A DNA stretch of 64,000 nucleotides, taken from NCBI GenBank assembly GCA_017992765.1, contig JAGOOA010000004.1, forward strand, positions 10,993-74,992. The letters are read 5' to 3'. The notes under the pieces are model-generated. The model saw only the letters and a list, made by a program, of their open reading frames with translations, ran no database searches and was not told the origin of the DNA. A program made the translations under genes and the position numbers. Below are positions 8,315-16,097 of this stretch, piece after piece. Position 1 is the first letter of the stretch. The number at the start of each line of letters is the position of its first letter. The DNA is from Syntrophorhabdaceae bacterium (lineage in GTDB: Bacteria > Desulfobacterota > Syntrophorhabdia > Syntrophorhabdales > Syntrophorhabdaceae).

Positions 8315-9199
8315 TTACTTTCGCAAAAATATACTTATGTCCTCGGCAACACCTGATTCCGTTCTTATCAACCGGTCTACCCTCTTCCAATCTACCTTTT
8401 CAGAAAGTCCCTGCTTCTCAATGATGTTGCGCGTGTGCTCCTGAAGAGATACTATCCGCTTGTAGACATCGCTTCGAACCTCCAGATAGATCCTTCCGTC
8501 GGGCACTACTGCCAGCTTCACGGGCTCATAAATGATCTCTCCCTGGGTGTCCACGTCCACCAACCGGTATAATTGCTCCATATGCTCGGGAAGAACCCTT
8601 ATACATCCGTGGCTTCGGTAGCGATAGACGCTCTTTGGCCATATTGTCTCATGAATAAGAATGCCGGGGATGGATGTCACTAATGCAAACCTTCCGAGGG
8701 GATTATCCGGACCGGGAGGTACGATCTCTTCTACGGGTTTCCCCTGAAGTACCGCCTCTGCCTGGATAGATTTTGGCACATACCACGTCGGGTTTGTCCT
8801 TTTTTTGATGATCTTGAACTTCCCCGTGGCCGTCTGCCTGTCTTCCAGACCTTTCCCCACCCCTACGGGAAAGGCCTTAAGGCCCCCGTCTTTAAAAAGG
8901 TAAAGGGTTCTGTCGGGGATGTTGATGACGATCCCGTCCTGCAGGGATTTCGGCACGATCTTGCGCGTGTTCAGCTTCAACGTCGTGCCCTCCTCTGGAT
9001 ATAGGTTCGCGCCAAGGCCATTCCACTTTGGAATATTCTTCCAATGGACGCCGAACTGGGCTCCTATCAGCTCAAAGCTGTCTCCCTTATTTACAACATA
9101 TGTAGTCTCCCCTCCAATGATCGTATGGGTACACAATGCATGGAAGGGAAGTGATACCACGAAAAGGGCAAGGAAAATGAGAGTCTTTTCAATCTTCAT
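8315..9199 (-). CDS. L,D-transpeptidase (YkuD) with LysM domain
   Basis: A 294-residue exported protein. A signal peptide (about 1-23) is followed by a LysM peptidoglycan-binding domain (about 30-75). The catalytic YkuD domain (about 90-225) contains the active-site motif SHGCIRV, with the nucleophilic cysteine and the partner histidine (HETIWPKS) upstream. These enzymes form 3-3 peptidoglycan cross-links or attach lipoproteins in the periplasm. It is divergent from the DUF882 gene at 9350, another predicted peptidoglycan enzyme, across a 150-bp AT-rich spacer. The ribosome site at 9199 is weak. Confidence 0.9.
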   Translation of the reverse strand: MKIEKTLIFLALFVVSLPFHALCTHTIIGGETTYVVNKGDSFELIGAQFGVHWKNIPKWNGLGANLYPEEGTTLKLNTRKIVPKSLQDGIVINIPDRTLYLFKDGGLKAFPVGVGKGLEDRQTATGKFKIIKKRTNPTWYVPKSIQAEAVLQGKPVEEIVPPGPDNPLGRFALVTSIPGILIHETIWPKSVYRYRSHGCIRVLPEHMEQLYRLVDVDTQGEIIYEPVKLAVVPDGRIYLEVRSDVYKRIVSLQEHTRNIIEKQGLSEKVDWKRVDRLIRTESGVAEDISIFLRK

Positions 9200-9349
9200 A
9201 AGCTTTACCGGTATTTTAATAATACACTATATAGACATATAAAATAAACTGAGATTTTCAATTATGGCGTGCACTTGTGCCGGGATATGGATATCCTTCC
9301 GTCGTTTCTTTTGGGTTGCACATCCTTCAACGATTTATTATGATACCTC

Positions 9350-10312
9350 ATGAATACTTTCAGGGCACTGCTTTCGTGCCCCCTTCTTGCGCCCTCCTCC
9401 CTGTTGATAGCTTCTTTGCTGATAATATCCTCCCCTTGCCTGGGAACGCCGCCCCCCGACACTTCCCGCTTTTTTCTATCTGGCGACTGTAAGATAAGCA
9501 TACGGAACGACCATAGCGGACGGGAAGCCGATGTGAACCTCATTGATGCCGATGGGAGGTTGAACAAAAATGCCCTTATTGAGATCGATACGGTGTTCGG
9601 CCTTCCCGCCAGCCGCAAGGGAGAGCATATCTCGCTCAGGCTTCTCTTTTTATTGGACTATTTTTCCGACATGGTCGCCCCTGGCAAAACGATCCATCTT
9701 ATTTCGGGCTACAGGAGCCCTGCTTATAACCAAAAGCTTAAGAATTCCGGCGGCAACGTAGCCAGGACAAGTACCCATATGGACGGAATGGCGATAGATT
9801 TTTATCTGGAAGGAATCGACGGCAAGGCCCTTTGGGAGGCCATTCGCCGGGAGAACTGCTGCGGCGTGGGCCATTATGGAGGCGCAAGCGTCCACCTCGA
9901 CTCCGGAAGGCCCCGCTTTTGGGAGGCGGCAACGTCAAAGGTCGGCACCAGAGAAAGCGAATTCAACCGCAAGCTTTATCTCTCAACTGAATATGATCGC
10001 TACAAACAAGGAGAAAAGATTCGCTTCTTCCTCACATCCTTAAGCGATTTTCCGTTCGGGATCAATAGAAAAGCTACGCTGTTCGATAATATTGAAGGAA
10101 AGGATAATGCGGCGTCCATGATAATTCAAGCCAGGGACGGGGAAGAATGCATTATAGTCAAGGATAGGGATGCGGCGCGGTCGATCTATTCGACGCTGCC
10201 ATCAGGAATAGAACCGGGTCGATACAAGATCCGATTCGATTTTTGCAGAAAGCCCTTTGAACAGATGCCGGCCACGACCTTATCGAACGAGATAGAGATC
10301 GTCAAAGAATAA
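9350..10312 (+). CDS. DUF882 / M15-type peptidoglycan peptidase-like exported protein
   Basis: A 320-residue protein with an N-terminal signal peptide (about 1-32). Residues 95-215 match the DUF882 (YcbK-like, peptidase M15 fold) pattern. They include SGYRSPAYN and the zinc-ligand motifs THMDGMAIDF and VHLDSGRPRFW, so the expected histidine and aspartate ligands are present. The last 100 residues form a separate beta-rich segment of unknown role, longer than the usual single-domain family members. It is probably a D,D- or L,D-carboxypeptidase acting on cell-wall peptides in the periplasm. It lies head-to-head with an L,D-transpeptidase gene, which fits joint cell-wall remodelling. Confidence 0.82.
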   Translation: MNTFRALLSCPLLAPSSLLIASLLIISSPCLGTPPPDTSRFFLSGDCKISIRNDHSGREADVNLIDADGRLNKNALIEIDTVFGLPASRKGEHISLRLLFLLDYFSDMVAPGKTIHLISGYRSPAYNQKLKNSGGNVARTSTHMDGMAIDFYLEGIDGKALWEAIRRENCCGVGHYGGASVHLDSGRPRFWEAATSKVGTRESEFNRKLYLSTEYDRYKQGEKIRFFLTSLSDFPFGINRKATLFDNIEGKDNAASMIIQARDGEECIIVKDRDAARSIYSTLPSGIEPGRYKIRFDFCRKPFEQMPATTLSNEIEIVKE

Positions 10313-10329
10313 AAACCGGAAGCCAGGCA

Positions 10330-10809
10330 TCAGCCGGCGTTCCTGCGCAGTACGATATTGACCCCCTTCCAGGTCGTAAGCACTTCTCCCGCCTGGTTCA
10401 GCACCTCTACCAATCCTTTGACAGCACCTCTATCGGTTTTGGATTTTGAAGGCCTTACCTCCAGTATCGTCAGTCTTACCGATAGCTCATCTCCGGGGCG
10501 TACCGGCTTCAGCCATCGCAGCTCATCTATTCCCGGGGATCCCAGGTTCGCCAGGCGTGAAAAGTAACGGTCGACGAGGAGCCGTGTTGCGAGGACAACC
10601 GGGTGCCACCCGCTCGCAACGAGCCCCCCGAAAGAGCTCTTCGTAGCCGCTACGGGATCGGTGTGGAAGGCCTGCGGATCGTATTGTGAGGCAAAATCGA
10701 TCATCGCCTTCTCATCCATAACGATCGCCCCGAATTCATACACTGAGCCCGGCACGTGGTCTTCAAGATACAGGACTTCCTGGTGTTCTCTTTCTGAAGT
10801 ATTGATCAA
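10330..10809 (-). CDS. MaoC-like (R)-specific hydratase domain protein
   Basis: A hot-dog-fold protein of 159 residues. The motif YDPQAFHTDP holds the Asp/His pair of MaoC-type enoyl-CoA hydratases, followed by the usual glycine-rich FGGLVASG segment. The open frame extends upstream to 10941, but that would overlap the neighbouring cyclic-nucleotide-binding gene by 62 nt. A TTG at 10809 has GAGGAGGA a few bases upstream and gives the normal family length, so I choose it. The likely substrate is a 2-enoyl-CoA or other CoA thioester in the cytoplasm. The physiological partner is not shown by the context. Confidence 0.82.
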   Translation of the reverse strand: MINTSEREHQEVLYLEDHVPGSVYEFGAIVMDEKAMIDFASQYDPQAFHTDPVAATKSSFGGLVASGWHPVVLATRLLVDRYFSRLANLGSPGIDELRWLKPVRPGDELSVRLTILEVRPSKSKTDRGAVKGLVEVLNQAGEVLTTWKGVNIVLRRNAG

Positions 10810-10879
10810 GCTCTCCTCCTCATGGGCAACCAATCCCTGCGTGCATGACGCACAAGGCTGCCCGTCATTCAATCCCCTT

Positions 10880-11383
10880 CTACTTTTTATCTGATATATT
10901 ACCTGAGGGTACCTTTGTTTCGCTGCCTTCCAGGTATGCATTAGCCTTCCTGAGGCGGAGCCATTCGTGTACGTTAAGCTTCTGGAGCCGCGCCACCAAA
11001 ACCAGCAGGATGCGCCGTATCAATTTCAGCTGGAGTTCTATGGGAAGGTCATTCAGCTGATCAGCGCTGAAAGTCAGGATCAGGCACTCTGTTTTGGTTA
11101 CAACGTCTGCCATGCGGGGAGATCCCATTAGGCCGACCTCGCCAAATATATCCCCGGCGCCGAGAACTGCTATGACCTTTTCGTTCAGTACGACTTCCAC
11201 GTGGCCCATTACGAGGATGAACATTCGGAAGTCCGTCTCTCCCTGGGTTACGACACGGCTATCGGGCTTTGCCTTTATCCACGACCCCCCTTCAAGAAGG
11301 GCGCCGATCTCATTAACGGTGAAGCAGTCGAAGAACGGAATATCTTTGATCAGATGTAAGACGACCTCGATGGCTTCTTTCAT
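10880..11383 (-). CDS. Cyclic-nucleotide-binding (CRP-like) single-domain protein
   Basis: A 167-residue protein made of one cyclic-nucleotide-binding beta-barrel (about residues 12-130). It has VVTQGE, LGAGDIFGEVGLMGSPRMADV at the phosphate-binding cassette, and a helical tail. No helix-turn-helix or other output domain follows, so it is a stand-alone sensor or adaptor. The cassette retains the GE pair but has MADV where classic CRP proteins have RSA(T/S); nucleotide binding is therefore uncertain. It has its own promoter (11424-11452) and the MaoC gene follows 70 nt downstream. Confidence 0.82.
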   Translation of the reverse strand: MKEAIEVVLHLIKDIPFFDCFTVNEIGALLEGGSWIKAKPDSRVVTQGETDFRMFILVMGHVEVVLNEKVIAVLGAGDIFGEVGLMGSPRMADVVTKTECLILTFSADQLNDLPIELQLKLIRRILLVLVARLQKLNVHEWLRLRKANAYLEGSETKVPSGNISDKK

Positions 11384-11423
11384 GTTCTTAACGGCCCTTA
11401 TGAGGATATCTTTTTATAGTCAA

Positions 11424-11452
11424 AGTATAGATGCAGATATTCTGTATGTCAA
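11424..11452 (-). promoter_or_regulatory. Promoter for the cyclic-nucleotide-binding gene
   Basis: On the minus strand, TTGACA (11447-11452) and TATACT (11424-11429) are separated by 17 bp. Transcription would start near 11417, about 34 nt before the ATG. Confidence 0.65.
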
Positions 11453-11477
11453 AGAAAATACAACGATGAAATTCAAA

Positions 11478-11551
11478 TGCCCCCGGCATGACTCGAACAT
11501 GCGGCACATGGATTAGGAATCCATTGCTCTATCCACCTGAGCTACGGGGGC
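11478..11551 (-). tRNA. tRNA-Arg (anticodon CCT)
   Basis: On the minus strand a complete cloverleaf can be folded. The acceptor arms are GCCCCCG and CGGGGGC with discriminator A; the D arm is GCTC...GAGC; the anticodon stem ATGGA/TCCAT holds the loop TTCCTAA; the T arm is GCATG-TTCGAGT-CATGC. The anticodon CCT reads AGG (arginine). The length is 74 nt and the CCA end is not encoded. It stands alone rather than in a tRNA cluster, and no integrase or attachment-site duplication was noticed beside it. Confidence 0.95.
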
Positions 11552-11561
11552 AAGGTTTGAG

Positions 11562-11590
11562 ATTATAATAGTTTTTCACTTCTGTTGCAA
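11562..11590 (-). promoter_or_regulatory. Promoter for tRNA-Arg
   Basis: On the minus strand, TTGCAA (11585-11590) and a perfect TATAAT (11562-11567) are separated by 17 bp. The predicted start is only a few bases before the mature tRNA 5' end. Confidence 0.7.
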
Positions 11591-11646
11591 CAGTATATCG
11601 CAACTTTTGCTTTTCTTACCTCCTTATCTTTTTATTTTCTCGGGGT

Positions 11647-12222
11647 TCAGCGCAGCCCGTCTTCCCCTTTTGCCTCTTCCTTCCTCAGTCCCCCTACCCT
11701 CGGGTTCGGCCTTCCGCCGTCGGTCACCGCGACTGCGAGAAGGATCTCATCCGCCTTCGGCGCGTCGCCTACCGATACGGTCATGCCGTCAAAATGAGAG
11801 CGCACAAAGGCTGCGTCCTTGAAATGAAGGGGTATATCGACGGAATCCCCCATCCTGCCAATCTTCTTTACCGACGGGATGATCGCCTTGCCTCCTCCCA
11901 CGGCGCTGCGAAGCGGCGTGCCGAGCTTGGGGTGCAAGAGCGCCGCCGCATGTTCAAGCTCGCCCCGCTCGCCAACGATGGCTGCTTTCCCGTAACTGTC
12001 GACCTTGCTGCCCTTCCCCAAAGCCTCCACCGCGCGCTCGGAGATCACCTTGCCTATCTCTTCGCTGTAATCTATCAGCGGGTTCAGGTCTTCCTGGTAT
12101 GTACCGGCATAAGGATTCTTTATGACAGCGATCGCGGCGACCTTCCTTACGGCCTTAGCGGCCTTTTTTTCTCCCTCTATGAACACATCCTCGATAATCG
12201 TTACGATCTTCCTAACCTCCAT
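11647..12222 (-). CDS. DUF1185 (AA_synth) family protein
   Basis: A 191-residue protein resembling the DUF1185 family, called 'amino acid synthesis' in databases, whose reaction is unknown. Recognisable parts are the N-terminal VRKIVTIIEDVFIEGEK, the glycine-rich VGERGELEHAAALLHPKLG and GGGKAIIPSVKKIG, and a C-terminal DGGRPNPRVGGL. No signal peptide is seen, so it is cytoplasmic. The ATG has TGGAGGTG upstream. It overlaps the UPF0280 stop by 11 nt and is the last gene of the putative nicotinate operon. Its position suggests a role in that pathway, but the sequence does not show which. Confidence 0.8.
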   Translation of the reverse strand: MEVRKIVTIIEDVFIEGEKKAAKAVRKVAAIAVIKNPYAGTYQEDLNPLIDYSEEIGKVISERAVEALGKGSKVDSYGKAAIVGERGELEHAAALLHPKLGTPLRSAVGGGKAIIPSVKKIGRMGDSVDIPLHFKDAAFVRSHFDGMTVSVGDAPKADEILLAVAVTDGGRPNPRVGGLRKEEAKGEDGLR

Positions 12223-13039
12223 TGTGCACCTCCAGCCTTATATATTCATCACCAGCTATCGTGGTGACCATTCTCTCCTTTAATAAGAACACAGCATCGT
12301 ATATGACATGATCTTTCTTTAAACGGTACGCCTCCGTCAATCCTCTGTCGAGCGCCTGTTCTGTCTCTTCATGGCTGAGATCAGCGATGCTGACGGTAAC
12401 AAGCTCGTCGGGGATATCGGTGGACGGATCGACCTCCGATGCCTTTTTTCGCTGAACCCTGTCTGTAACCACATTCGTCCTGTTGCAGAGAAATGTAGCG
12501 GCGGCATCGGCTACCGCACCGCTTTCGGCAACGACGGTAACGATGTCTGCCAGTCCGAGTGTGAGGCTGCGTCCGCCAAAACCGCTTGTTGCGATCCCAA
12601 AATCATCAAGGCCGTTGATCTTTAATACGTACGGCGTCGTTCGGCCCGTTCTTATATCTCCTATGCCGATCGTTATCTCGCGCCCTTTTCTATTGTGGAC
12701 GGCAATATCGCCGCCGTTATTGACGGTAATAAAGTCTGTCTCTTCATCCCTGATAAGATCTCTTACCATCTCCGACACGGTTCCTGCAACTGCGGCCATC
12801 GGGGTTAACGTTTTTTCATCAACCCTTTTCACTGCATTTATCATCTTCACGGCTACTTCCGGCATATGTTCGGCCCTCAGGACCCTCTGTGCCTTTTGCC
12901 GCAATACAGGAAGGCAATCCCGTATGTCCCCCAGTATTGCCGCGAGATAGTCCTCGACCTTTTTCCTGCCGATGTCGTATGCCTTGCCTCCTCTTTCAAC
13001 GGTAATAACAAGGCTTGCAGGGCCAACCTCTATAAACAT
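12212..13039 (-). CDS. UPF0280 family protein (ApbE-like fold)
   Basis: A 275-residue protein of the UPF0280 family, which is structurally related to the ApbE flavin transferases. Characteristic segments are TPMAAVAGTVSEMV (about residues 80-93), VNNGGDIAV and IATSGFGGRSLTLGLADIVTVVAESGAVADAAATFL, split here only for description. The biochemical role is unknown. The start has no clear ribosome site, and short-word repeats occupy the gap upstream. It lies between the 6-hydroxynicotinate reductase-like gene and the DUF1185 gene and overlaps the latter. An assisting role, for example in cofactor handling for the reductase, is inference. Confidence 0.83.
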   Translation of the reverse strand: MFIEVGPASLVITVERGGKAYDIGRKKVEDYLAAILGDIRDCLPVLRQKAQRVLRAEHMPEVAVKMINAVKRVDEKTLTPMAAVAGTVSEMVRDLIRDEETDFITVNNGGDIAVHNRKGREITIGIGDIRTGRTTPYVLKINGLDDFGIATSGFGGRSLTLGLADIVTVVAESGAVADAAATFLCNRTNVVTDRVQRKKASEVDPSTDIPDELVTVSIADLSHEETEQALDRGLTEAYRLKKDHVIYDAVFLLKERMVTTIAGDEYIRLEVHNGG

Positions 13040-13192
13040 AATGGCTCACAACTCATCGTTGACAGCTCATAGTAAAAGAATCAGGTTGAGGCTAAGGTTG
13101 AGGGTAACCAAGGTTTGCTTAGCCTTAACCTTAACCTTAGCCTAAACCTTAGCCTGTTTTTTTTGCTGACGGCTGATCGCTGATCGCTGATT
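13040..13192. repeat. Short-word intergenic repeats with a 17-bp inverted repeat
   Basis: Three kinds of simple word repeat lie together. First, TGACAGCTCATAG-type words occur at 13041-13072. Second, CCTTAACCTTAGCC-type words occur at 13083-13155. Their outer arms, 13083-13099 and 13133-13149, pair with 16 of 17 bases and are followed by eight Ts (13157-13164) on the plus strand. Third, four heptamers of the form GCTGAYS occur at 13165-13192. The third block lies inside the 3' end of the reductase gene and encodes its C-terminal tail. Confidence 0.75.
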
Positions 13193-14690
13193 TCAGCGCT
13201 TCTTCCACAGGCCTTATTGCCTCCATATGTCCCCCTATCCCCTTAAAGGTATCGAGCCTCATCGTGTATTCGACGGGCAGAACGAACGAGGGCGTCGGGG
13301 TAAGATATATGCTCCCGTACTTTATCCTTGCCACATCGACGAGGAAATTGATCCCGCCGCCGGGAAAGATAAAGGGCCTCGCTCCGCCGATGGTGACCAT
13401 CACCTTTTCCTCGTGCACCGCCCTTGTCATTTTGATCGGGTTCTTAGTAACGCCGGCCCGCGCGGATCCTCCCACGCCGGCGGCAAAGATGGCGCTCACC
13501 CGCGACTGCTCGCAGGAATCCCTTAAAACGTCTATGAACTTCACCGCTTCAGGGGTGGGTTTTTCCTTTTTCAATTGACCGTCCCTCATCCTGTAAAAAG
13601 AATATCTTTGTCCCGTCGTCTCAGTGATGAGCAGCGTCATGCCGTCGGGACACCTTTTTGCGTCGATGTCCTGAATGGCATCGAGCGGATCTTCTATCGT
13701 GGTCCCTCCCCACCCTGATCCCTTTTCGAGAAAGTAGCGTCCGTCAGTGCTCTTCTGTCCTTTTATCATGATCCCGGATCTTGCCTTGTTGAGATATCTT
13801 CCTGAGGGGTGCTCGCTGAAAAGGCCGGTAATATGTCCATCAAGGACGACCACCTCGTCTGCGGCATTGAACATGTAGGGTGCGAAAAGGCCCGTTGTGG
13901 CGCTTCCGCAGCCAACCCGCATCCTTTCCACTGAGACGCCGTTCACCTTTGGTGCGTTGCCGAGGGCAAGTTCCACGATGGAGCCATCATCGATCTCGAG
14001 CCGAACCTCTTTTCCCTGGAGAAGGTCAAAGATCGTCCTGGCGGCGAAAAGCCCGTCCTTTGATGTCAGGATGTTCACTCCGCCAAGCGACATGATCTTT
14101 GAGCCGTATTCTTCTGTGCAGAGATGCCCGATATGCCTTTTGCCTTTCCTGCGTACAAATATCTTCCTGCCCTCTTCCCCGAGGTGCATGTCTGTATCAA
14201 CCTTTAATTTTATCCCGCTGTAGCTGAGAGGCGCCTCTGTGACAACGGTTACGATATCCACGCCATCCCTGATGCCGCTCACGATGAACGGGGACGGCCT
14301 GAAGTCGGGATAGGTTGTTCCCGAGCCGATACCGGTCAGCAAAGGCCTTTCGATGAGCGGGTCTTCGCCAGCGCCGATGATGTCAGCGATCTCGTCGTAG
14401 GTGTGCACCCTTCCCTTTCTGAGGATATCGCCTTTTTGATTGTAGTACCGCATGCACGCGCCGTATGAGCCCTCGGGGATCCGGCACATGATGGGGCATG
14501 CCTTGCATACAGGTACGTCGTCTTTCGCCTCGATGCTGAAAACGTCTTTCGGGCATACCTTCATGCATGTCCCGCATTCTACGCAGCCGTCGCCGATCTC
14601 GACCTTTTTCTTTTTAATGGTCGCAACGCCAAGCGGACACACCTCTTCGCAGAGCCCGCACCCTATGCATTTATCAACGTCGACCTTCAT
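13149..14690 (-). CDS. hnr: 6-hydroxynicotinate reductase-like iron-sulfur enzyme
   Basis: A 513-residue protein. The N-terminus is a two-cluster ferredoxin, C8-C18 and C36-C46, each CX2CX2CX3C. A third cysteine set follows at C62, C65, C69 and C79. The remainder is a long unassigned domain with glycine-rich VGCGSATTGLFAPYMFNAADE and FPGGGINFLVDVARIKYG. The arrangement matches the 6-hydroxynicotinate reductase annotated from the Eubacterium barkeri nicotinate pathway, which reduces 6-hydroxynicotinate to 1,4,5,6-tetrahydro-6-oxonicotinate with reduced ferredoxin. The adjacent enamidase, the next enzyme of that pathway, strongly supports this. The last dozen residues (SAISDQPSAKKTG) are encoded by an intergenic word repeat and are probably a late addition. 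Confidence 0.78.
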   Translation of the reverse strand: MKVDVDKCIGCGLCEEVCPLGVATIKKKKVEIGDGCVECGTCMKVCPKDVFSIEAKDDVPVCKACPIMCRIPEGSYGACMRYYNQKGDILRKGRVHTYDEIADIIGAGEDPLIERPLLTGIGSGTTYPDFRPSPFIVSGIRDGVDIVTVVTEAPLSYSGIKLKVDTDMHLGEEGRKIFVRRKGKRHIGHLCTEEYGSKIMSLGGVNILTSKDGLFAARTIFDLLQGKEVRLEIDDGSIVELALGNAPKVNGVSVERMRVGCGSATTGLFAPYMFNAADEVVVLDGHITGLFSEHPSGRYLNKARSGIMIKGQKSTDGRYFLEKGSGWGGTTIEDPLDAIQDIDAKRCPDGMTLLITETTGQRYSFYRMRDGQLKKEKPTPEAVKFIDVLRDSCEQSRVSAIFAAGVGGSARAGVTKNPIKMTRAVHEEKVMVTIGGARPFIFPGGGINFLVDVARIKYGSIYLTPTPSFVLPVEYTMRLDTFKGIGGHMEAIRPVEEALKSAISDQPSAKKTG

Positions 14691-14727
14691 CTTAAACCCC
14701 CTCTTGGCTCATAGTCCATGGCAGAAC

Positions 14728-14767
14728 ATCCGTAAGTCGTGAGTCGTAAGGCGTAAGGGGTTTAAAC
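14728..14767. repeat. 40-bp dispersed word repeat (GTAAGTC type)
   Basis: The reverse complement of 14728-14767 matches 30570-30609 at 36 of 40 positions. Both are built from overlapping GTAAGTC/GTAAGGCG words and sit in gaps between genes. The rest of the gap 14691-14807 carries similar words (TATCAGCTAATAGCTG) and no gene. Confidence 0.75.
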
Positions 14768-14807
14768 GCCCAACAACTAACGCTTTACGTCTTTACGCTG
14801 TCATCTA

Positions 14808-15959
14808 TCAGCTAATAGCTGCTTTACGGTTTGGTGGAGGCGTGTTCCTGCTCACCTGCGCCTTCACGACCCCATCAATGAGGACCATTGCTATCCCCGG
14901 GATGTCCCCGCACTCTATCGCCGCCTTTGCGTCCTGTCCTGCCGATCCCATGGGCGCGTCGATGATCTGCAGGTCCGCATCGTCGTCTGCCTGTATTATC
15001 CCGTGTGAAAGCCCGTAGGTCTTTTTCGTGTTGCCTGTTGCCAGGCAGACCGCAACCTCCGCCGGAACGCCGCAGAGCGCCGATACATAGTTCACCATCC
15101 TCCAGATGCCGAGCGGTATTACCCCCGTTCCGGAAGGCGCATCGTTGCCGATAATAAGCCTCCCAAGGAGATTGTTGTTCTTCATGAACCGTCCGATCTC
15201 AAATGCCGTGAGGGGGTTCCCGCAATGGACGATCTCTATCGTGCATTCGGTCTTCTCGATCACCCTTATCGCCTCTGGGATGGGGATGCTCGTCGGCCCG
15301 CCGTTCAGATGGCAGGCTACCGTCGGCTGCGCTATCATGACGTCATCGCAGGTCACCGTGGAGCTTCCCGGCACCGACGTGCCCCCGACGTGCATAAGGA
15401 CCTTCATACCGTATTTCTTCGCCCATTTCACCATCTCCTTTGCCTCATTGGCGGCCTTGACGCTCCCCAGTCCTATCTCGCCCACCAGCCATACGCCGTC
15501 CTCTGCAAGCTCTTTAAAATCAGCTTCCACAAGCCCTTTCTCGAGGATCAGCGCCCCGCCGTAAACCTTGACCCCTGCCGGCCTCAGCTTCGCGAACGAT
15601 CTCTGCGCAAGCAGCGCGAGGGCCTTCGTGCCTTTCGGGTCCGTGGGCCTGCCCGGCAGATGGACCTCTCCCGCGGATATCATGCTCGTCACCCCGCCAT
15701 GGAGACTGCTGTCGATAAAGTTCAACTGGTTCTGCCTTGGCGTGAAATCGCCGAAGACAGGGTGGGAGTGGGAATCGATGAAACCGGGGCAAACGGTCAT
15801 GCCCTTTGCGTCGATCGACCTTTCTGCATCCAGGCCGTCTTTCCCGATCGCTTTGATCTTCCCGTTCTCGATGAGTATCGAGACCGGGCCGTCGAGCACG
15901 GGATTTTGAATATCGCCCGTCATTACCATCCCTATATTCTTAATCGTTAACGAACCCAT
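14808..15959 (-). CDS. ena: Enamidase (amidohydrolase superfamily), nicotinate-type
   Basis: A 383-residue cytoplasmic amidohydrolase. Metal-ligand motifs are visible in order: HSHP near residues 63-66, an expected bridging glutamate in WLVGEIGLG, LMHVGG, the histidine of ACHLNGG, and the aspartate of IIGNDAPSGTG. Overall it resembles the binuclear enamidase of E. barkeri. That enzyme opens 1,4,5,6-tetrahydro-6-oxonicotinate to 2-formylglutarate with release of ammonium. The ATG is preceded by AAGGAGGCG. It is flanked by the 6-hydroxynicotinate reductase-like gene and the molybdenum hydroxylase, which is the expected pathway company. A different cyclic amide is the main alternative substrate. 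Confidence 0.8.
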   Translation of the reverse strand: MGSLTIKNIGMVMTGDIQNPVLDGPVSILIENGKIKAIGKDGLDAERSIDAKGMTVCPGFIDSHSHPVFGDFTPRQNQLNFIDSSLHGGVTSMISAGEVHLPGRPTDPKGTKALALLAQRSFAKLRPAGVKVYGGALILEKGLVEADFKELAEDGVWLVGEIGLGSVKAANEAKEMVKWAKKYGMKVLMHVGGTSVPGSSTVTCDDVMIAQPTVACHLNGGPTSIPIPEAIRVIEKTECTIEIVHCGNPLTAFEIGRFMKNNNLLGRLIIGNDAPSGTGVIPLGIWRMVNYVSALCGVPAEVAVCLATGNTKKTYGLSHGIIQADDDADLQIIDAPMGSAGQDAKAAIECGDIPGIAMVLIDGVVKAQVSRNTPPPNRKAAIS

Positions 15960-16009
15960 ATGCGCCTCCTTGGTCTTTATCGTTGTTCATCTATGCCCCC
16001 TCTCCCTGA

Positions 16010-16088
16010 CCCTCTCCCGCAAGGGGAGCGGGAATAATGATACTGCTGTGCTGCCTGTGCCCTGGCCCTCTCCCGCAAGGGGAGCGGG
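16010..16088. repeat. Two direct copies of a GC-rich hairpin repeat
   Basis: CCCTCTCCC-GCAAG-GGGAGCGGG occurs at 16010-16032 and again at 16066-16088, 56 bp apart. Each copy folds into a 9-bp stem with one mismatch and a 5-nt loop. They fill most of the 138-bp gap between the enamidase gene and the hydroxylase large subunit. REP-like elements of this wording are common in bacterial intergenic DNA; here they may tune expression within the operon. Confidence 0.85.
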
Positions 16089-16097
16089 GATTCCGAT

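Noticed and set aside
9262-9618. 118-residue minus-strand open frame
   Set aside because: Antisense to the signal peptide and start of the DUF882 gene; the plus-strand protein has clear family motifs.
10810-10941. N-terminal extension of the MaoC protein
   Set aside because: It overlaps the cyclic-nucleotide-binding gene and has no family similarity; the TTG at 10809 has a strong ribosome site.
11478-11551. tRNA as an integration site for a genomic island
   Set aside because: No integrase gene and no repeated tRNA 3' end was seen in the neighbourhood.
15225-15950. 241-residue plus-strand open frame
   Set aside because: Antisense to the enamidase gene, histidine/arginine-rich shadow composition, no motif.
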